Shown here in pieces: positions 34,696 to 42,856 of a stretch of DNA of 54,107 nt. Position numbers and translations under genes: made by a program. The notes beneath the pieces were generated by a model. The model ran no database searches, was not told the DNA's origin, and saw only the letters and a list, made by a program, of their open reading frames with translations. Each line of letters begins with the position of its first letter. Within the stretch, counting starts at the first letter, position 1. The DNA is from Yinghuangia soli (GTDB lineage: Bacteria > Actinomycetota > Actinomycetes > Streptomycetales > Streptomycetaceae), in the NCBI RefSeq assembly GCF_021502675.1, contig NZ_JAKFHA010000015.1, forward strand, positions 61,166 through 115,272, in the 5' to 3' direction.

Positions 34696-35568
34696 ATGAA
34701 GCGTCCGATCGGGAAGACCACCGCCGTGCTCGCCGCGGCCGGAACCGCCGCCGCCCTGCTGCTGACCGCATGCGCGAGCGGCGACGGCGGCGACGGGCGC
34801 CCCGAGGCCGCGGCGTCCGCGACCGGCGGCGGGCAGACCGGCGGTACGCTCCCGCCCGCCGACTCGTCCACCCCGCCCGCCCCGCCGGCCGCCGACTCGG
34901 CCCCGGCGGCGCCGTCCCAAGGAGCGCCCATGCCGTCCACGTCCCCGCAGGCGCAGCCGCCCAAGGGCACCCCGTCCGACGACCGCGACCTGCTCTCGGC
35001 CGCGGGCCGCGGGGACACCGCAGCCGTGCAGGCCGCGCTCGCGCGCGGCGCGAACGTCGAGGCGCGCGACTCCCAGAAGCGCACCCCGCTGCTGCTCGCC
35101 GCGCTCGCCGACCAGGTGGACGCGGCCCGCGTGCTGGTCGCGGCCGGTGCCGACCCGGACGCCCAGGACAACCGGCGGGACAGCGCGTGGCTGGTCACCG
35201 GGGTGACCGGCAGCGTCGAGATGGCCCGCGTCCTGCTGCCTGCGCAGCCCGACCTCAAGCTCACCAACCGCTACGGCGGCATCTCGATCATCCCGGCCGG
35301 CGAGCGCGGGCACGCCGAGTACATCCGGTACGTGACCGCGAACAGCGCCATCGACGTCGACCACGTCAACGACCTCGGCTGGACCGCGCTGCTGGAAGCG
35401 ATCGTGCTGGGCGACGGCGGCGCGCGCCACCAGGAGACCGTCCGCGTGCTGCTGGCGGCCGGCGCCGACCCGCGGCTCCCGGACAAGGACGGGAAGACTC
35501 CGCTGCAGCTCGCCGAACGCGCCGGGCAGCGCGTCGTCGCCGACCTGCTGCGCGCCGCGGGCGCCTGA
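34696..35568 (+). CDS. ankyrin-repeat lipoprotein
   Basis: A 290-aa exported protein. The signal peptide ends in a lipobox LLTAC (Cys near residue 23), so it is lipid-anchored outside the membrane. A Pro/Ser/Ala-rich linker (about 24-95) is followed by about five ankyrin repeats (about 96-285): DDRDLLSAAGRGDTAAVQAALARG, KRTPLLLAALADQVDAARVLVAAGAD and DKDGKTPLQLAERAGQRVVADLL. Start chosen at ATG 34696 with GGAGG seven bases upstream. Ankyrin repeats mediate protein binding; the partner is not known. It stands alone. Confidence 0.85.
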   Translation: MKRPIGKTTAVLAAAGTAAALLLTACASGDGGDGRPEAAASATGGGQTGGTLPPADSSTPPAPPAADSAPAAPSQGAPMPSTSPQAQPPKGTPSDDRDLLSAAGRGDTAAVQAALARGANVEARDSQKRTPLLLAALADQVDAARVLVAAGADPDAQDNRRDSAWLVTGVTGSVEMARVLLPAQPDLKLTNRYGGISIIPAGERGHAEYIRYVTANSAIDVDHVNDLGWTALLEAIVLGDGGARHQETVRVLLAAGADPRLPDKDGKTPLQLAERAGQRVVADLLRAAGA

Positions 35569-35620
35569 CCCGGGCCGGATCCGCCGCGACCTGGTCCTCC
35601 GCTTTCGGATCACGACACGT

Positions 35621-35663
35621 CGATACCTCGGTTTTGTCCCACTGGGACAAAACCGAGGTATCG
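35621..35663. promoter_or_regulatory. 43-bp perfect palindrome before a TetR gene
   Basis: Arms of 21 bp (35621-35641 and 35643-35663) flank a single central base; the inner part reads GGTTTTGTCCCA and its complement TGGGACAAAACC. No mismatch is present. The right arm ends seven bases before the TetR ATG at 35671 and includes a -10-like TATCGT, so transcription may start at the ATG (leaderless). The site most likely binds the TetR product, perhaps as two dimers. Confidence 0.75.
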
Positions 35664-35670
35664 TTGCAAT

Positions 35671-36318
35671 ATGCACGTAAAGGCCGTGGTCCCCGACCGC
35701 CGCCGGCAGCGCGCCGAGCGCAGCCGGGCGGCGATGGGCGAGGCGGCGCTGGACCTGCTCCTGGAGCGCGGGCTCGGCGGCGTCACCGTCGAGGAGATCG
35801 CGCGCCGTGCGGGCGTGACCCGGCGGACCTTCAGCCGGCACTTCCCGGGCAAGGCCGACGCGGTGCTCGCGGTCGTGGCCGACGACGTGCACCGGATCAA
35901 CGACGCGCTGCGCGAACGGCCGCCTGCCGAGCCGCCGCTGATCGCGTACCGCAACGCCGTGTGCGGGTGGCTCGCCTCCGACTACGGCGACGGGCCGGCG
36001 GCCGGCGGCCGGCTGCGCCGCCGCCTGGCACTCCACCGGCGAATAGCAGGCGAACCGCAACTGGCGGCCGCCTACCAGCGCATACGCATGGCAGGCGAGC
36101 AGGAGTCGGTACGGATCGTCGCGGCCCGGCTGGATGTCGACCCCGAACTCGACCCGCGCCCCGCGGTCGCCGTCGGTGCGGGCGTGGGCATTCTCGTCGC
36201 CGTCCTGCGGGCCTGGGCGCGGCGCGGCATACCCGAATCCCCGGCGGCACTGGCCGCCGAGCACTTCGCCGCCCTGGACGCGGTGACCCGGATGCCGGGG
36301 CCGCCGCAGGAGTGCTGA
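35671..36318 (+). CDS. TetR family regulator
   Basis: A 215-aa TetR regulator. N-terminal helix-turn-helix: RAAMGEAALDLLLERGLGGVTVEEIARRAGVTRRTFSRHFPGKADAVLAV (about residues 18-70). The C-terminal helices have LRRRLALHRRIAGEPQLAAAYQRIR. The palindrome in front suggests autoregulation, and the zinc alcohol dehydrogenase gene starts 53 bases downstream on the same strand and is probably co-transcribed. The inducer is perhaps an alcohol or aldehyde, by context only. Confidence 0.85.
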   Translation: MHVKAVVPDRRRQRAERSRAAMGEAALDLLLERGLGGVTVEEIARRAGVTRRTFSRHFPGKADAVLAVVADDVHRINDALRERPPAEPPLIAYRNAVCGWLASDYGDGPAAGGRLRRRLALHRRIAGEPQLAAAYQRIRMAGEQESVRIVAARLDVDPELDPRPAVAVGAGVGILVAVLRAWARRGIPESPAALAAEHFAALDAVTRMPGPPQEC

Positions 36319-36371
36319 AGACCTACCGGCCGGACAACGACGTACCAGGCCGAACAAGGAGGTAGTTCACC

Positions 36372-37412
36372 GTGAAGGCTCTCCAATACCGCCAGGTCGG
36401 CGCCCCGCCCGAGCTGGTCGAGGTCCCTGACCCGGAGCCCGGGCCCGGGCAAGTGGTGATCAAGGTGACCGCGGCCGGGGTGTGCCACTCCGACATCGCG
36501 GTGATGGCGATGCCCGCCGACGTGCTGCCCTTCCCCCTGCCGTTCACGCTCGGCCACGAAGGCGCAGGCACCGTCGCCGCGCTGGGCTCCGGGGTCACCG
36601 GGCTCGCGATCGGCGCGCCGGTCGCCGTATACGGCCCGTGGGGCTGCGGGACCTGCGCGAAGTGCGCCCAGGGCAAGGAGAATTACTGCCTGCGCGCCAA
36701 GGAGCTCGGCATCCGCCCGCCGGGCCTGGGTGCGGACGGCGCGATCGCCGAGTACATGCTGGTCGACGACCCCCGCCACCTCGTCCCGATCACCGGACTC
36801 GACCCGGTGCGGACCGTACCCCTCACCGACGCGGGGCTCACGCCGTACCACGCCATCAAGAACTCCCTGCCCAAGCTCGTCGCGGGCAGCACCGCCGTGG
36901 TCATCGGCACCGGCGGCCTCGGGCACGTCGCGATCCAGCTGCTGCGCGCCATGACGCCGGCCCGGGTGATCGCCCTGGACATCAGCGCCGACAAGCTCGC
37001 CCTGGCCGAGCAGGTCGGCGCGCACGAGACCGTCACGTCCGACGCCGACGCGGCCGCCCGGGTCCGCGAACTCACCGGCGGGCACGGCGCCGAGGCGGTC
37101 TTCGACTTCGTCGGCGCCCCGCCCACCACCGCGACCGCGGGCGCCTGCGCAGCCGTCGAGGGCGACGTCACCATCGTGGGCCTGGGCGGCGGCACCGTGC
37201 CGGTGGGCTTCGGCTCACTGGAATACGGCGTCTCGGTGACCGCGCCTTACTGGGGGAGCCGCGGCGAACTCATCGAGGTCCTCGACCTGGCCCGCGCCGG
37301 GGCCGTCGACGTCCACGTCGAGACATACACCCTGGACGACGCCCCCAAGGCGTACGAACGCCTGCACGCGGGGGAGGTCGTCGGCCGCGCGGTCATCCTC
37401 CCGAACGACTGA
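36372..37412 (+). CDS. zinc-dependent alcohol dehydrogenase (MDR family)
   Basis: A 346-aa oxidoreductase. The catalytic zinc site has CHSD (Cys near residue 38) and GHEGAG (His near 62); the structural zinc lobe has four Cys in GCGTCAKCAQGKENYC. The NAD(P) Rossmann motif is GTGGLGHVAIQ, with Asp in IALDIS after the second strand, which favours NAD. GTG start after a perfect AAGGAGG ribosome site. It interconverts an alcohol and an aldehyde or ketone; the substrate is not known. It probably shares the operon and regulation of the upstream TetR gene. Confidence 0.9.
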   Translation: MKALQYRQVGAPPELVEVPDPEPGPGQVVIKVTAAGVCHSDIAVMAMPADVLPFPLPFTLGHEGAGTVAALGSGVTGLAIGAPVAVYGPWGCGTCAKCAQGKENYCLRAKELGIRPPGLGADGAIAEYMLVDDPRHLVPITGLDPVRTVPLTDAGLTPYHAIKNSLPKLVAGSTAVVIGTGGLGHVAIQLLRAMTPARVIALDISADKLALAEQVGAHETVTSDADAAARVRELTGGHGAEAVFDFVGAPPTTATAGACAAVEGDVTIVGLGGGTVPVGFGSLEYGVSVTAPYWGSRGELIEVLDLARAGAVDVHVETYTLDDAPKAYERLHAGEVVGRAVILPND

Positions 37413-37463
37413 CCTGCGCACAAAAAAAGCCGCTGCCCATCCCCCCGCTGACGGTGCATCAGC

Positions 37464-38336
37464 ATGGACACTGGTCGAGTGAACGCCGACCTGACCCGGG
37501 CCGCCCGCCTTCTGCACCCGACCGGCCGCGCCGCGTCCGCCGCCGAGGCCGCCCGCACCGGCGCGGGCGGCGGCCGGTCCGCGGATCCGGTCCCGCCCGA
37601 GCCGGTCACCCGCACCGCCCCGCGGCCCGTCGGGCCGGTCATCCTCACCCAGGGCTGGCGCGACCTCGCGTTCCTGCACTGGCCTGCCGACCCGGCCGCG
37701 GTCGCCCCGTTGCTGCCGCCGGGCACCGAGCCCGACCTGTTCGACGGCACCACGTATGTCGGCCTGGTCCCGTTCCGGATGGAACGCGTCGGCATCGGCC
37801 GCGGCCCGGCCGTCCCGTACCTCGGCACCTTCGCCGAGACCAACGTCCGGCTCTACTCCGTCGACCGCGCGGGCCGCCGCGGCGTCGTCTTCCGCTCCCT
37901 CGAAGCCGCCCGGCTGATCCCCACCCTCGCCGCCCGCCTCCTCTTCGCCCTGCCGTACCAGTGGGCCGCGATGACCCTGACCCGCCACGGCACCCCCACC
38001 GACCCGCAACTCCGCTACGCGACCCGCCGCCACCGCCCCGGCCGCGCCGGCACCGGCGGCACCGTCCACATCCGCATCCGCGGCCGCATCACCGACCCCG
38101 ACCCCCTCACCGACTTCCTCACCGCCCGCTGGGGCCTCCACGTCCACTGGCACGGCCGCACCCTCTACCTGCCCAACACCCACCCCCGCTGGCCCCTCCA
38201 CCACGCCGACCTGCTCCACCACGACACCAACCTGATCCCCGCCGCCGGCCTCCCGGCCCCCGGCGGCCCACCGGTGAGCGTCCTCTACTCCCCAGGCGTA
38301 AAAGCCCAGTTCGGCCCCCCGCAACGCTGCCCGTAG
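37464..38336 (+). CDS. DUF2071 (YqjF-like) protein
   Basis: A 290-aa soluble protein of the YqjF/DUF2071 family, recognised from QGWRDLAFLHWPADPAAVAPLLPPG, DGTTYVGLVPFRMERVGIGRGPAVPYLGTFAETNVRLYS and GVVFRSLEAARLIPTLAARLLFALPY. The N-terminal 50 residues are Ala/Gly/Arg-rich and possibly disordered. Function is unknown. The ribosome site is poor for either ATG 37464 or GTG 37479. Gene is close behind the dehydrogenase (51 bases), and an A-run (seven or more A) lies between them. Confidence 0.8.
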   Translation: MDTGRVNADLTRAARLLHPTGRAASAAEAARTGAGGGRSADPVPPEPVTRTAPRPVGPVILTQGWRDLAFLHWPADPAAVAPLLPPGTEPDLFDGTTYVGLVPFRMERVGIGRGPAVPYLGTFAETNVRLYSVDRAGRRGVVFRSLEAARLIPTLAARLLFALPYQWAAMTLTRHGTPTDPQLRYATRRHRPGRAGTGGTVHIRIRGRITDPDPLTDFLTARWGLHVHWHGRTLYLPNTHPRWPLHHADLLHHDTNLIPAAGLPAPGGPPVSVLYSPGVKAQFGPPQRCP

Positions 38337-38354
38337 ACCCGAACGCCGACCCGC

Positions 38355-38630
38355 TCAGCCCCACCCAAGAGCGTCAGCCACCGCCTGGCCCGTCGACTCG
38401 GCCCGAAGGTAAGGGACGACGTCATGCGCCTTCGCCCCGTTGTGCACAGTGCAGTCGACAACCGCGGCGCCCCCAGCCGACCGCCCGAACATCGGCCGCA
38501 GTTCCTTCACCAGCGCGACCAAATCCCGTTGGCGCGCCGCGCGCCTGGGGTGCTGGGGCGTCAGCTCCCCGGACGTCCGTGCCGATCTCTCGGGATCCGG
38601 CAGGCAGTCTGCCCGGGCGTACCTGTGCAC
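38355..38630 (-). CDS. small hypothetical protein, uncertain
   Basis: A possible 91-aa product. Only the C-terminal half (LVALVKELRPMFGRSAGG, then HNGAKAHDVVPYLRAEST) looks like protein; the N-terminal 35 residues look like read-through of non-coding sequence. Third-position G/C is lower than in neighbours. It may be a true small gene with a later start, a decayed fragment, or chance. It ends 18 bases from the convergent DUF2071 stop. Otherwise 38337-38667 holds nothing I recognise. Confidence 0.3.
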   Translation of the reverse strand: MHRYARADCLPDPERSARTSGELTPQHPRRAARQRDLVALVKELRPMFGRSAGGAAVVDCTVHNGAKAHDVVPYLRAESTGQAVADALGWG

Positions 38631-38667
38631 CGCCCCTTGCAGCTCCCGCTACCGCGTTGCCACCCGG

Positions 38668-39210
38668 CTACGGGAGTGGGCTGTGGGTGAAACGCAGGGT
38701 CAGGTGGGTGGTGGTGGTTGGGCGGATCATGCCGAGGGGGTTCCAGCGGAGGCCGAATTCTCGGTGGGGGATGGGGATTTCGGTGTGGAGGGTGAGGACT
38801 TCCGGAGCGGCGTCGTCGCGGGTGGCGAGGCAGGTTATGGGGCGGGTGATGCCGCGGATGGTCAGGTGGCCGTGGACGGTGACGCGGTCGTCGGGGCCGG
38901 GGGTGACGCGGTCGGCGCGGAAGGCGAAGTCGCGGTGGTGCTCGGTGTCGAAGAAGGCGCCGGAGCGGAGGTGGGCGTCGCGGCGGGCGCGGCCGGTGGT
39001 CAGGGAGGCGGCTTCCAGGAGCAGGACGCCCGAGGCGGTGCCGTCGGCGCGGAGTTCGGCGTCGCCGCGGACGTGCGTGAAGCGGCCGCGGACCGGATGC
39101 AGGCCCCACAGCGAGCGGCCTTCGAAGCGGACCCGGGACCGGGCAGCGTCCAGCCGCCAGTCGCCGCAGGGCGTGGCGGCCGCCGTCGGTGCGCAGCTCG
39201 TCGGGCTCAT
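38668..39210 (-). CDS. YceI family protein
   Basis: A 180-aa lipocalin-like beta-barrel protein. Family features: GDWRLDAARSRVRFEGRSLWG at the start, TGRARRDAHLRSGAFFDTEHHRDFAFRADRV in the middle (the LRSxxFFDxxxxP-type loop) and IRGITRPITCLAT. The family binds isoprenoid or amphiphilic lipids. Start chosen at the ATG around 39210, where homology begins; no signal peptide is present, as is usual for cytoplasmic actinomycete members. Its strand opposes the acyl-CoA synthetase, with 271 bases between. Confidence 0.8.
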   Translation of the reverse strand: MSPTSCAPTAAATPCGDWRLDAARSRVRFEGRSLWGLHPVRGRFTHVRGDAELRADGTASGVLLLEAASLTTGRARRDAHLRSGAFFDTEHHRDFAFRADRVTPGPDDRVTVHGHLTIRGITRPITCLATRDDAAPEVLTLHTEIPIPHREFGLRWNPLGMIRPTTTTHLTLRFTHSPLP

Positions 39211-39481
39211 CGGGGACTCCTCACACCGGCGGGTGCGGGCCGCCGGGCTTGTGCGCGTCGGATGCCGGCGGACGGCGGGTGCCGGCCGCGGGCGTCGCGG
39301 GCGTCGCGCGCCCGCATCTGCAGCATCTCGCGCCGCGGCGGCCATGCCGTTGGTCCGAGAGCCCTGTTCAGAGGGCCGAACGTCCCGTAAGTCTGTGCCA
39401 GGACACATGTACACGCCGCCCGCCGCGTACCAGGCTCGATCTCCGCACCGTGGACGACCGAACGACGAGCGGAGCCCCTAC

Positions 39482-41329
39482 GTGACGATGCACCACACCG
39501 ACGGCCCACGCCCCCTGGTCCTCGCTCCCGAGGACGTGCCGCTCATCGAGGCGGTGCCGCTCGCCGAGCGGGGGCTGCCGGAGAGCACGTACGCCCTGCT
39601 GTGCCGCACCGCGGCGGAGTTCCCCGACACACCCGCGCTGCACCTGCTCGGCGAGGGCGGCCGCCCGTGGCGCGACCCGGTGACCTGGACGTACGCCGAT
39701 CTGCTGGGCCGCGTGCACCAGGCCGCCAATCTCCTCACCTCGCTCGGCGTCCGGCCCGGCGGGGTGACCGGGATGATGCTGCCGAACTCGGGGCAGATGT
39801 ACGCGGCGCTGCTCGGCGCGCAGGCCGTCGGCATCGCCAACCCGGTCAACCCCGCGCTCGCGGAGGAGCACGCCGCCCGGATCCTGGCCCGGACGGGCGC
39901 CGAAATCCTTCTGACGACAGATGAGTCGAAGGACAAGGCCGAACGGATCGCGGAGCAGGTGCCGGGCATCCGCGGCGTGCTCGTGGTGGGCGGCGACTTC
40001 GACGAGCGCGCCGCGCAGCAGCCCGCCGACCGGCTGCTCGCGCAGCACCGCCCCGGACCGGACGACATCTGCGGCTACTTCCACACCGGCGGCACCACCG
40101 GCGTGCCGAAGATCGCCCCGCACACGCACGCCATGGAGGTCTACATGGCCTGGGCGCTGGGCTGTTCGGGTGCCTATCTGGGCGACGCCGTGGTGCTGGG
40201 CGGCCTGCCGCTGTTCCACGTCAACGCCGTCCACGTGACCGGCCTCGGCCCGTTCTTCCATGCCCGCACCATCGTCAGCCTCGGTCCGCGCGGCTATCGC
40301 GACAAAGAGCTGATGGCCGACTTCTGGCGCATCGTCGAGCACTTCCGGATCACGGCGTTCTCCGCGGTGCCGACGGTGTACGCGAGCCTCCCGCCGGTCC
40401 CGGATGACGCCGACCTGTCCAGCCTGCGGGCCGGCGCGGTCGGCGCGGCGCCGCTGCCGGGGCGGGTGCGCACCGGCTTCGAGGCGTCCGCCAAGGTCCC
40501 GATGCTGGAGGGCTACGGCCTGACCGAGGCGACGTGCGCCACCTCGACCACGCCCGCGTTCGCGCCGCGCGCCGGCTCGGTGGGCCTGCGGCTGCCGTAC
40601 CAGCAGGCCAAGGCGGTACGCGTGGACGCCGACGACCGGCCGGTCGCGGACTGCGCGCCGGGGGAGACCGGCGTGCTCGTGGTGGCCGGCGCCGCGGTGT
40701 TCCCCGGCTACCTCGGCCCGGACGGACCCGACCCGACCGGCAAGGTCTTCGACGGCTGGCTCAACACCGGCGACCTGGGCCGCGTCGATGCGGACGGCTA
40801 CCTCTACCTGGACGGCCGCGCCAAGGACCTCATCATCCGCGGCGGCCACAACATCGACCCCCGCCCGGTCGAGGAAGCCCTGCTCGGCCACCCCGAAGTG
40901 ACCGGCGCGGCGGTCGTCGGCCGCCCCGACCCGCACGCGGGCGAAGTCCCGGTCGCCTACGTGACCGTGCGCACCGCGCCGGACGGGACGCGCGCGGCGA
41001 CCGAGGAGGACGTCCTGGCCTGGGGCGCCGCGCACGCCCCCGAACCGGCCGCGGCCCCCAAGGCCGTGCACATCCTCGACGAGCTGCCGGTGACCGCGAT
41101 CGGCAAGCCGCACAAGACGGCCCTGGTCGCCGACACGGTCCGGCGGATCGTCGAGGGCGTGCTGGCTGCGGAAGGACTGGGCGGAACGGTCGAGGTGGTC
41201 GCCGAGGACGGCCGCCCGGTGGCCGTCCTCGGCGGTGTCGAGCCGACAGCGCGCGTGGTCGCGGCGCTGGACCGCTACCCGTTCGCACACCGGATGGCAG
41301 ACCAGGCGTCGGACCGGGCGCCGGACTGA
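39482..41329 (+). CDS. AMP-dependent acyl-CoA synthetase
   Basis: A 615-aa ligase that activates a carboxylic acid with ATP and loads it on CoA. P-loop YFHTGGTTGVPKIAPHTH (about residues 197-214), A5 motif GYGLTEA, A7 NTGDLGRVDADGYLYLDGRAKDLIIRGGHN, and the C-terminal catalytic Lys region TAIGKPHKTALV. The last 60 residues after the Lys form an extension seen in some acyl-CoA synthetases. GTG start at 39482 with CGGAG seven bases upstream; ATG 39488 is an alternative. Acid specificity is unknown; fatty or aromatic acids are possible. Confidence 0.9.
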   Translation: MTMHHTDGPRPLVLAPEDVPLIEAVPLAERGLPESTYALLCRTAAEFPDTPALHLLGEGGRPWRDPVTWTYADLLGRVHQAANLLTSLGVRPGGVTGMMLPNSGQMYAALLGAQAVGIANPVNPALAEEHAARILARTGAEILLTTDESKDKAERIAEQVPGIRGVLVVGGDFDERAAQQPADRLLAQHRPGPDDICGYFHTGGTTGVPKIAPHTHAMEVYMAWALGCSGAYLGDAVVLGGLPLFHVNAVHVTGLGPFFHARTIVSLGPRGYRDKELMADFWRIVEHFRITAFSAVPTVYASLPPVPDDADLSSLRAGAVGAAPLPGRVRTGFEASAKVPMLEGYGLTEATCATSTTPAFAPRAGSVGLRLPYQQAKAVRVDADDRPVADCAPGETGVLVVAGAAVFPGYLGPDGPDPTGKVFDGWLNTGDLGRVDADGYLYLDGRAKDLIIRGGHNIDPRPVEEALLGHPEVTGAAVVGRPDPHAGEVPVAYVTVRTAPDGTRAATEEDVLAWGAAHAPEPAAAPKAVHILDELPVTAIGKPHKTALVADTVRRIVEGVLAAEGLGGTVEVVAEDGRPVAVLGGVEPTARVVAALDRYPFAHRMADQASDRAPD

Positions 41330-41404
41330 CCTGCGGACCGGACGCCCGGCCGTGCGGCCGACCTGGTGGTGGACCAGGCGGTGGTCGGGCGGCGGATGGG
41401 GACG

Positions 41405-42631
41405 CTACGCCTGCCTGAAGACCAGCGACGCGTTGTGCCCGCCGAAGCCGAACGCATTGGCGAGCGCCGCCGGGACGCTCCCGTGCCGAGGGGCACCCGC
41501 GACCACGTCGAGCTTGACCTCCGGGTCGAGTTCGACGAGGTTGCGGGTCGCCGGGACCACGCCGTCGCGCACCGCGAGGATCGCCGCGACCGCCCCCAAC
41601 GCCCCTGCCGCGCCGCAGAGATGGCCGGTCATCGACTTCGTCGCGGTGACCACCGGATGGATGCCGACCGCCTCGGCGACCGACCGCGCCTCGGTCAGGT
41701 CGCCGAGCGGGGTGGACGTCGCGTGCGCATGCACGTGGGCGATGTTCTGCGGCGCCAGATCGGCCTCGGCCAATGCCCGCCGCATCGCCCGGACTTGCCC
41801 CTCCGAGGCACCCGCGGTGATGTGGTGGGCGTCGGACGTGACACCGGCCCCGGCCAGCACCGCGTGCCGCCGTACGCCCGGCCCGCGGGCGCCCGCGAAG
41901 TCCGCACGCTCCAGCACCACCACGGCTGCCCCTTCGCCCAGCACGAACCCGTCGCGCCGCACGTCGAACGGACGGGACGCCTCCTGCGGCCCTGCGCCGC
42001 CCGCCGACAGGGCCTTGGCCTGCGCGAACCCCGCCAACGGCAAGGCGTGCACGCAGGCTTCCGCCCCGCCCGCCACCACCACGTCGGCCCGCCCGAGCCG
42101 GATCAGGTCCAGACCCAGCGCGATCGCCTCCGCGCCCGACGCGCACGCGCTCACCGGGGTGAGCGCACCGCCGCGCGCGCCGAGTTCGATGCTCACCCAC
42201 GCGGCGGGGCCGTTCGCCATCACCATCGGCATGGTGTGCGGCGACACGTGCCGCGCGCCGTGCGCCTCCAGCACGTCGTCCTGGCCGAGCAGGGTCAGCG
42301 CCCCGCCGGTACCCGTGCCGATCACCACCGCGAGCCGCTCCGGGTCGACCTCGGGCGCGCCCGCATCCGCCCACGCCTCGCGCGCCGCGACGAGGGCGAC
42401 CTGCTCGCAGCGGTCCAGCCGCCGGGCCCGGACGCGGCCGAGCACCTCGGCCGGTTCGACGGCGAGCCGCGCCGCGATACGCACCGGAAGCCCGGCCGCC
42501 CATTCCTCGTCCAGGACGCCGACCCCGGAACGCCCGGACAGCATCGCGTCCCAGGTGTCCGGTACGTCTCCACCCAGCGGAGTGGTGGCGCCGAGTCCGG
42601 TGACGATCACATCGCCCGCATATGCACGCAC
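41405..42631 (-). CDS. beta-ketoacyl-ACP synthase II-like (KAS) protein
   Basis: A 408-aa condensing enzyme of the FabF type. Catalytic Cys in VSACASGAEA (near residue 165), His in HAHATSTPLGD and His in KSMTGHLCGAAG complete the triad; NAFGFGGHNASLVF is the C-terminal signature. It joins malonyl-ACP to an acyl chain. It stands alone, with no ACP, ketoreductase or chain-length-factor gene nearby, so it could be a second FabF, or supply chains to the phenolic-lipid genes 5 kb downstream, which is inference. It is convergent with the acyl-CoA synthetase. Confidence 0.9.
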   Translation of the reverse strand: MRAYAGDVIVTGLGATTPLGGDVPDTWDAMLSGRSGVGVLDEEWAAGLPVRIAARLAVEPAEVLGRVRARRLDRCEQVALVAAREAWADAGAPEVDPERLAVVIGTGTGGALTLLGQDDVLEAHGARHVSPHTMPMVMANGPAAWVSIELGARGGALTPVSACASGAEAIALGLDLIRLGRADVVVAGGAEACVHALPLAGFAQAKALSAGGAGPQEASRPFDVRRDGFVLGEGAAVVVLERADFAGARGPGVRRHAVLAGAGVTSDAHHITAGASEGQVRAMRRALAEADLAPQNIAHVHAHATSTPLGDLTEARSVAEAVGIHPVVTATKSMTGHLCGAAGALGAVAAILAVRDGVVPATRNLVELDPEVKLDVVAGAPRHGSVPAALANAFGFGGHNASLVFRQA

Positions 42632-42856
42632 AGCGTGGCCCTCCCTTGTGGCTAAGTGACAACAGCGACACCGCGAACGGATGCTCGAAGCTGCCTGGGA
42701 TCAGCCACTCTGCCAGCGTATTTGTGCATGAACGGGTAGCGTCCCGGACGGATTCGCCCGGCGCGCCTTTGTGGGATACCGCTAGTTTCGGGCGGGGCCG
42801 CCGCAGACGGGGCGCGGATGCCCAGCAGCCGGCCAGGCGACCGCGCACGCCCGCGC

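Noticed and set aside
38355-38630. Transposase fragment as an explanation of the small minus-strand frame
   Set aside because: No DDE or helix-turn-helix motif and no terminal inverted repeats nearby, so it is left as an uncertain hypothetical.
36482-39481. A 1,615-codon frame ending in the acyl-CoA synthetase
   Set aside because: The first thousand codons overlap the dehydrogenase, DUF2071 and YceI genes out of frame and are low complexity. The synthetase starts at 39482 with its own ribosome site.
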